Shown here: positions 57,743 through 64,000 of the stretch, piece after piece
Layout: each line of letters starts with the position of its first letter
How positions within the stretch are numbered: the first letter of the stretch is position 1
Source: Sarcocystis neurona
Taxonomy: Eukaryota; Apicomplexa; Conoidasida; Eucoccidiorida; Sarcocystidae
Direction: 5' to 3'
DNA: 64,000 nucleotides
NCBI GenBank assembly: GCA_000727475.1
Contig: KL647311.1
Coordinates: forward strand, 159,088-223,087
Translations under genes and position numbers: made by a program
The notes under the pieces: model-generated
Databases searched by the model: none
What the model was told of the DNA's origin: nothing
Seen by the model: the letters and a program-made list of their open reading frames with translations, nothing else

Positions 57743-59915
57743 GGCTTGATGTACCGAGGACTCAGAGAAGGATGAGCGGATTCTAAGCTTCCGACGGGAA
57801 ACGAAGAGAGCACAGAGCACGCTTTTTACCTGGGACAGTTTGTTGGAGTGCACTGCTGAAAACAAGCAAGCGTGAATCGAAGATGTTACAGAAGAGATCA
57901 CGAGTATGGGCGTACAAGTATGACTAGAGAAGACCGTTGCTCACACGAACATCTATAAAAAAAGGCTTTTCATCACGGCGTGTTCTTGGCTTGCGACTTC
58001 TACACTCGAAGATCCTTAACCGCAAAAAGTTTCTTCATTTGTACAATCTACGACGGATATCTGGTAAATGTTCATTGCGTACGCAGCGACGAAAAAACCA
58101 TCCTGATTCCTTGAAAAACAACGAAAGAAAACTTTCTAGCAACGAAAATGTCTTTTTTCGAAACTCTTTGGACCCGGAACACCTCTCATCCATATACTCC
58201 GCTATGCCGATACTGGTGGCCCGGGTATGCGGATGAAATTCTAACTAAAGCTCTTCCACTCATACACACATACATACACACGCACGTGCATATGTAAGGA
58301 TCTGCTTCTAAGACCCCAAAACTTCTTTTGTGTAAAGCTTGTAGTCTTGTACGAATCAGGCATGGGAATGTTGCTGGTAAAGACGGATAAATACCCTGGC
58401 AGAAACGGCTGCTCCGCCCATATGTATGTGACGTTGTGTGTGTATGAAACTGCGGCATACGTGAAGCGCTGTATACAGATTTCGACAGGAACATAGAAAT
58501 AATTCCATATCTAGGGAGGAACTGCAGTAGGAGCTGCAGTCGTGTAAAGAGGTATGCAAACACGCGGCCCCTGTCTCACTCGAAGACGAGGAAAAAGATT
58601 CAAGATATAGTTGCAGCAGCCTCAGGAAGTACGTGGGCGACGTTTCCAGGATCCTGATGTCCTGTTTCGCGCTCCTCACCTGGGAATAAATCTTCTTACA
58701 CCACCTGCAACCTTTCACGGAGATGAGTGTGTACACTCGTTTTCTCTGTCCACGTAGAAGTGTCTCTAAGCCGTTCGTGTCTTCGCGTTAAATGCCGGTG
58801 CTGCCTCGAGACGTTGAGACAAACGCGGTAGTAGTAAAGATGAATCAACAAAGCTGTGTTCGTTTGCGTGTGATGGTGTGTTTGTGTTTGTCGAGCCGTT
58901 TCCCAATATTTATAGTGGCACCTCTGCGGGGACGGCGCCACGCAGAAATAACAAGCAGGTGTGCGTGCAGTCCCCTGCAGCAGTCCACGCAGAGGGACTA
59001 GGTGTCTGCAAATCAGTTTTGGGCTGACTCCTGCACCCATCTTCTAGGTGAACAAAATCCGACTACCTGAATTGTCGTAAATAGAAAAGTACAAAGGGAG
59101 ACAGGGCCGCTGCAGGCACCTGTGTAGACGTTCGCAACAGTCGCGACAAGCGCCCTTCTTCGAGTTGTTTCGCTTCGGTGTCTGTACACCCGACCTGAAC
59201 ATCATACACGCCTTCCGCTGTGCATAAAACTGACAAGGACGTGTCGTGCATAGATACAAATGTGTGTCCAGCAGCTACCGGTACCTTTTCCACAAAACTG
59301 CGTCAGAAGCCTCGAAGTTTAATTTCAATAACCGAAAGGTCCTGACGCTACGACCGAACACCGACAAGACATGACTGCTTTAAAGGTACCGTATCTACAA
59401 CTTTCGAACTATGAAGGGCACGATCCAGCTTCTTACACTGCGCACTACTGAGCCGTTCCCCAACTGCACAACAAACTCTTGGCTTCTACGGAGTGTCAAG
59501 ATCCCTGCCTGGGTACACCGCCCCGCTGACGGCGTTTACTACTGTTCCTCACGCGGGAAAGGAAAAAGTACATAACCCGTGAAGAGAAGTATGATTTACG
59601 ACGAAGACACCTAGAACTCCCTGCAGGAAACGCCTCGTGTGTAAATAGAGTGGCGCGCACATACACTGCCGGTTTAAAATATGTATATGTAAACTTTGCA
59701 TCAACCCCCACTCGCACGAAGTCTTGATATACACATGTGTACGTATATACATATATGGATGTACACACGTGTATGTACACGCGTACGCGTGACTCTCTGA
59801 CAAAGCCTAATCCGCATAGAAAGAATATATTCACATCCGCGTGATACACGCATGAAACGTTGCAGTACAAATAACTGCGTCTGTGCAGCCGTATATTAGA
59901 ACGTTCCCTCCCCGT
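57743..59915. other. stretch without a supported gene
   Basis: Mixed composition with TA/TG patches at 58,258-58,290 and 59,730-59,790. Minus-strand open frames at 58,186-58,736 and 59,496-59,870 lack recognisable features. This may be the 3' flank of the minus-strand nucleoporin gene. Confidence 0.45.
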
Positions 59916-60682
59916 TTATCTGGAACCAAATAATCCTCCGAAGAGTCCCCCACTTGCTGCTGCTTGCTGGGGCTGCTTGAACGTCCCTCCTGCACCAAGA
60001 CTGCCGCCTAGTCCACCTCCTCCTGTTGCAGTCCCAAATATGCCCGTGCTTCCACCAAGTGGATTCGCAGTCGCTGCAAATTGTCCCGCGGTCAGGCTGC
60101 CGCTGCCGCCGAAGAGTCCACCTCCCGCAGCAGCAGTGGGGGCCGCGGCCGACTGAAACAAGCCTCCTGCTCCGCTGGTGCCGAACAAGCCCCCTGTTGT
60201 TGCTGTTGCTGGTGCTGCTGCTGTTGTTGTCGGCGTCGCTGCCGCTCCAGCGCTGCTGCCACCTAGTCCCTGCAGCAACATGCTGCTTCCTAGACCTGTG
60301 CTGCCTCCTGCGGCTGCACCTCCGCCAAAGAGACTTGACCCGGTGCCGAGGAGCGACTGCGGCTGCTGCGGCTGCAGCCAACTGCCGCTGGTGAGTCCTC
60401 CTCCCGCTGCTAGGGGCGTCGTTGCCGTTGCCCCCTGCTGGATCAACCCACCTCCTGCTGCTGGTGCAGATAACCCTCCGCCAAACAAGCTTGAGGAGAA
60501 CAGACTGCTGCTGCCGCTGCTGCTGCTTCCGAATAGTGAAGTGCCTGCGCCTGCTGCAGGCGATGAAGCAGCAGCAGCAGGAGTCGCAGCAAAGAAGCTA
60601 CCTGGAAGTTTCTGCAGGGCAGCGGCGCCTGTCGGACTGGCTGCAGCAGGCGCAGTCACCGTAGCAGACAACAGGCCTCCTC
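59916..60682 (-). CDS. last exon of an FG-repeat nucleoporin
   Basis: Read on the minus strand, the exon starts after a GTCGCTGCGTAG acceptor (phase 1) and runs 254 codons to a TAA at 59,916-59,918. It contains eight FG dipeptides in SLFG, GLFG and GIFG contexts (for example TSLFGSSSSGSSSLF, GGGLFGGSG, TGIFGTATGG, and SGGLFGGLFGSR at the C-terminus). These are spaced by Gly/Ala/Ser/Thr/Gln-rich linkers with almost no charged residues. This is the hallmark of the intrinsically disordered FG domain of nucleoporins, which lines the nuclear pore channel and binds transport receptors. The GLFG type is typical of Nup98/Nup116-like proteins. No autoproteolytic or RNA-binding domain is visible in this exon, so the orthology is open. 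Upstream exons should lie at higher coordinates and were not identified; a minus-strand GTAAGA donor near 61,908 is one candidate exon end. Confidence 0.75.
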
Positions 60683-61690
60683 CTACGCAGCGACAGTAGA
60701 TGCAGCAGGAGGAGCAACGCGCAGAGTCACACATCAGACCGGAAGTAAATATGGAGGAGAAAAGAGAGAAAATGAAGAATGACCACACGTACCACTAGAA
60801 GCCGCAACGGGCAAAACGAGACGCCGACAACAAGGTGAAAACGATCAAGAAAATATCAAAGCGCAACAGCAGCACGAAGGACGCGCCTTGAGAACTACTA
60901 ACAGCAACCAAGAAACTTCGTGCGAAAGGCTTGCAACAACAACAACAACATCGACCGTAGCCACGGGGACGTATACACGGGCGTACACATAGCTGTGCAT
61001 ACATGAACAGATACACATATATATATATATATACACGTATAGATACATATGTATATATATATATATATATGTATATGCCTGTATACCTATCTACCTGTTA
61101 CTCTCACAGCTGCACACGAGCGTTTGGGCCTTCGAGGACGTAATATGCACGTGTTGCTCTCTGAGTTGAAACCTACACGTGTTTGCACACACACGTGCAC
61201 ACATACATTATATACACACACACATATTCGTGTAGAACGCTTTACCTTTACCCCTAGCTGCTTAGATAAACACAACTACCCATACGCAGCTGCAACACAC
61301 GTAGAGTGGACAAAGTGGACAAAATTTGCTTCCCTTCTGTACATATACTGATATATATATCTCCCTCTCTGCACACATAGATATACATAGGTATGTACGG
61401 ATAAATATCAGTGGATCTGGGTAAACCAGCAAACGCTATCATATATATATATATATATATATGTATATCGCGGCCCACAGGTACGAATACTGTGCACTGG
61501 CATGTACCCCCCGCCTGTCTCCCTACCGACCTTCGTATAATAAACGGTATCTCTATATTAACACACACCGTCAAGCTGTCATCTGCATCCTGCACGCATC
61601 TCCCTCTTACGCATATATATATATATATGTATAGAAATACGTGTATATATATAGGTATATAGATATATATATATATATATAGCTGGCGCC
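60683..61690. repeat. TA/TG-rich stretch, probable intron or 5' flank of the nucleoporin gene
   Basis: Long (TA)n runs occur at 61,016-61,033, 61,050-61,072, 61,440-61,462, 61,612-61,630 and 61,660-61,682, with CACACA between. No exon was recognised. AACAAC triplets occur at 60,935-60,950. Confidence 0.65.
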
Positions 61691-61699
61691 ATTGTTGCT

Positions 61700-62530
61700 G
61701 GTGTCATGTTGTCTTCCCTCCTGCCGCTAAAACTCTGTATGCCTCTTCTCTGCTGCTGCTGCTGTTCCTGCTGCGCTCTCCTTTCCATCTTTCTGCTGCT
61801 CCTTCCCGCCATCCGTGGCGCTGGACGTGATGCGATCCTGCTGGCTGTCCACGTTGCTCTTACTCCTCCCGGTCAGAGGCTCCTATTTGCCCGCCTCTAT
61901 TCTTACCTGGGTGTCACTGCTGCTGATTTCTTGCTGTTGAGCTGCTGTTGCTGCTGCTCTACATCTGCGTATATTTATATATGCACGTCCCCTCCTGCCT
62001 TCTGCTGCTGCTGGGTACAGGAGCTATCGCCGGTCCTGCCTGCCTCAACGCGGCAGAGATAATGCCGCTGCTCTCACTCCCTCGCCCTACTTCAAAGTTG
62101 CTGGTGTTGCAGTCTCGCGTTTTCTCCTCACACAGCTTCTGCTGCTGCCGTTGCTGCTACGTGTCTATTTTGCTGACGCTGTTGTTGCCAACCTAGTGCA
62201 GCAACAGTTTCACCTCGTACCTCGTGACGCTGCTGTTGAGTTGCTACTGCTCCTGTTCCTCTGCCTTGCTGCCGCTGCTGCTGAGTTGCTACTGCTCCTG
62301 TTCCTCTGCCTTGCTGCCGCTGCTGCTGAGTTGCTACTGCTCCTGTTCCTCCGCCTTGCTGCCGCTGCCGCTTCGAGTTGCTAGTGTTTTCCTACGGTGC
62401 TTGTTGCTGCCGCCGCTGCTGTCTCGATCCGCCGCTGTTGCTGCAGTCTGCTGCTGCGGTTGGCCTACCCTGTTGCGGTGGCTGCTGTTGAGCCACGGAC
62501 GCTGCAGCAGATGGAACAGCAGCAACACCT
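61700..62530 (+). repeat. CTG-triplet domain
   Basis: CTG/TGC triplets dominate. The minus strand reads Gln/Ser/Ala-rich and includes a GTAAGA donor near 61,908, so parts may be exons of the minus-strand nucleoporin gene. The plus-strand Leu-rich frames are not credible proteins. Confidence 0.65.
62238..62372 (+). repeat. three tandem copies of a 45-bp unit
   Basis: The unit begins GAGTTGCTACTGCTCCTGTT and ends in GCCGCTGCTGCT. Copies start at 62,238, 62,283 and 62,328. They are nearly identical; the third has one substitution in the middle and diverges at its end. Forty-five is a multiple of three, so the expansion would be neutral to a reading frame on either strand. Confidence 0.85.
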
Positions 62531-63480
62531 AGCGGCAGCTCCTCCTCGGGGGACTCGGCGATGCGCACGCCTGCTCTCTCCATCAATAACTGCATCTGCT
62601 CTGCTGATTCCTGAAGCTCCAGAGCCTAGGAAGCAGCAGCAGCGGCAACACCTAGCGCAACAGTAGCAGCAATGCTTAGTGAGACAGCAACAGCAGCAAT
62701 GTCTAGTGCAGCGGCAACAGCCTCAACAAATGCAGGGGCAGCAGCAGCAACACCCAAACGAAGCAGCAGGAGTAGCAGTAGCAATAGCACGAGTAACAGC
62801 ACACCAACTGCAGCACGCAACAGCTGCTGCAGTGCAACCACACTAACAACGGCGGCAACGGCAGACGGAGAAACAGCAGCAGCAGTCGAGCGAAGACAGC
62901 AAGTGCAGTACCCGCTCGAGCAGCAAACTCTGTAGCAGCAACATCAGCACGGCTGGCAGCGGAAGGAGCGACAGCAGGACGAGCAGCAGTACGCGCAGGT
63001 GCAGCCGCTGCAGCAGCAAGAGCCGTCCCAGCCGCGTGCCCCCAGAAGCGGGAGAAATACACAAACGCAGCAGCTGAATAACGAAGACTGCAGCGGCGAC
63101 AGCAAACACACCAGCAACAGCACTAGTCACACCAGCAGCAGCAGCAGTGTTCCGAGACGCCGCCGCAACAACAGCAGCAGGATCAAGCAGGGAGGAGTAA
63201 CAGCAAAAGCAACAGCAGTACATCCCACATGCGGCAACAAAGCAGAGACCTCAGCAGAGAGACAGGCACCAGCAACAACAGCAGCTGTGTTCCGAGACGC
63301 CGCCGCAACAACAGCAGCAGGATCCAGCAGGGAGGAGTAACAGCAAAAGCAACAGCAGTACATCCCACAAGCGGCAACAAAGCAGCAACCTCAGCAGAGA
63401 GACAGGCACCAGCAACAACAGCAGCAGCAGCGACCGCTGCAGCAGCGACAGAGTCCGCAGCAACGGCGTCGAGATGAGGC
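62520..63480 (+). repeat. CAG-triplet domain
   Basis: CAG/GCA/AGC triplets dominate about 950 bases, in the orientation opposite to the adjacent CTG domain, so the two form a head-to-head switch near 62,510-62,530. Plus-strand frames are Ala/Ser/Gln/Thr-rich and repeatedly interrupted by stops. I do not call a gene. Confidence 0.7.
63148..63427 (+). repeat. two tandem copies of a 140-bp unit
   Basis: The unit starts TGTTCCGAGACGCCGCCGCA and ends near CACCAGCAACAACAGCAGC. Copies lie at 63,148-63,287 and 63,288-63,427 with only a handful of substitutions, for example GATCAAG versus GATCCAG and CACATGCGG versus CACAAGCGG. A period of 140 is not a multiple of three. The duplication therefore shifts the reading frame, which argues against this block being coding. 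Confidence 0.85.
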
Positions 63481-63489
63481 AAGTGACAG

Positions 63490-64000
63490 CAAATATTCGA
63501 CCGCAACTCTCTTCAAATTCTGCAACCAGGTACCGAAGAAGCAGCTGTCTTGCAAGTAGACAACAGCAGCGGGCGCGCCGCAGCAGGCGTGCCGCAGCAC
63601 CTGTTGCAGCGAACGCTCCTCCTCACCATGCACCTACACAGAGATGCGCCTATTCTCGCGGAAACAGCCGCACACGAACACATAGACCTACGTCTGTATA
63701 CATACATATATATGTGTACACATGCGCAGACACATAGATACACGAATACACATATATACGTACACGTCTCGACAAACACCTATAGACATAGACTCTACAC
63801 GCATATGTACATGCATATAGCCACACACACACATGTGGGCACATATTGATACGCCCACACGTATATATGGCCAAATACGCAAGCACTACAGAGACATATA
63901 CACACAGACAACATATACTCCGCAGTGATTTCCACACACTCATACAAATGCTGCTGCAGCCACCACCCACGGGATTCATACACATGAGAAACTGTGAGTT
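63490..64000. other. end of window, TA/CA-rich
   Basis: A short mixed part (63,490-63,660) is followed by ACACAT/ATATAC microsatellite-like sequence to about 63,930. No gene was recognised. Confidence 0.55.

Noticed and set aside
57004..57901. Long ORFs across the N run
   Set aside because: They consist of unknown residues over the assembly gap and carry no information.

Overview
The window is nuclear DNA of an apicomplexan parasite, most likely a coccidian close to Eimeria. The evidence is as follows. CAG/CTG triplet tracts are abundant and, inside reading frames, give runs of Ala, Gln and Ser. Genes are split into many exons with GT-AG introns. Overall GC is near 50%. Long (TA)n and (TG)n microsatellites are common. 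The few recognisable proteins are eukaryotic: an RNPS1-type RRM protein, a CIA2/MIP18 family protein and an FG nucleoporin. I cannot name the species from the sequence alone.

Layout. 1-13 kb is repeat-rich and holds one recognised gene on +, an RNPS1-like RRM protein (exons 3483-3692, 5294-5357, 8297-8571) with very large, repeat-filled introns. 13-20 kb holds only weak ORFs. 20.86-25.51 kb (+) is a CIA2 (MIP18/FAM96, DUF59) homologue, the cytosolic iron-sulfur assembly factor. It is inflated by low-complexity insertions to over 950 residues, and phase-compatible exons may extend it to 26,649. 27.6-55.5 kb is almost free of triplet repeats. It carries a dense series of short, cysteine-rich + strand exons, which I resolve into two adjacent candidate genes. 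Gene A lies at about 27.7-36.9 kb. Gene B lies at about 37.2-55.4 kb and has a clear signal-peptide exon, Cys-rich and beta-rich extracellular parts, several transmembrane helices and a C-terminal segment. A 636-base assembly gap follows (57,107-57,742). At 59.9-60.7 kb the last exon of an FG-repeat nucleoporin lies on the minus strand, and 60.7-64 kb returns to triplet and TA/TG repeats.

The genes show no shared pathway. RNPS1 belongs to mRNA splicing and quality control, CIA2 to Fe-S protein maturation and the nucleoporin to nuclear transport. Genes A and B look like large secreted or surface proteins. Exon models rest on splice-site motifs, open frames and matching intron phases read by eye. 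No transcript or database evidence was available, so the boundaries are provisional.
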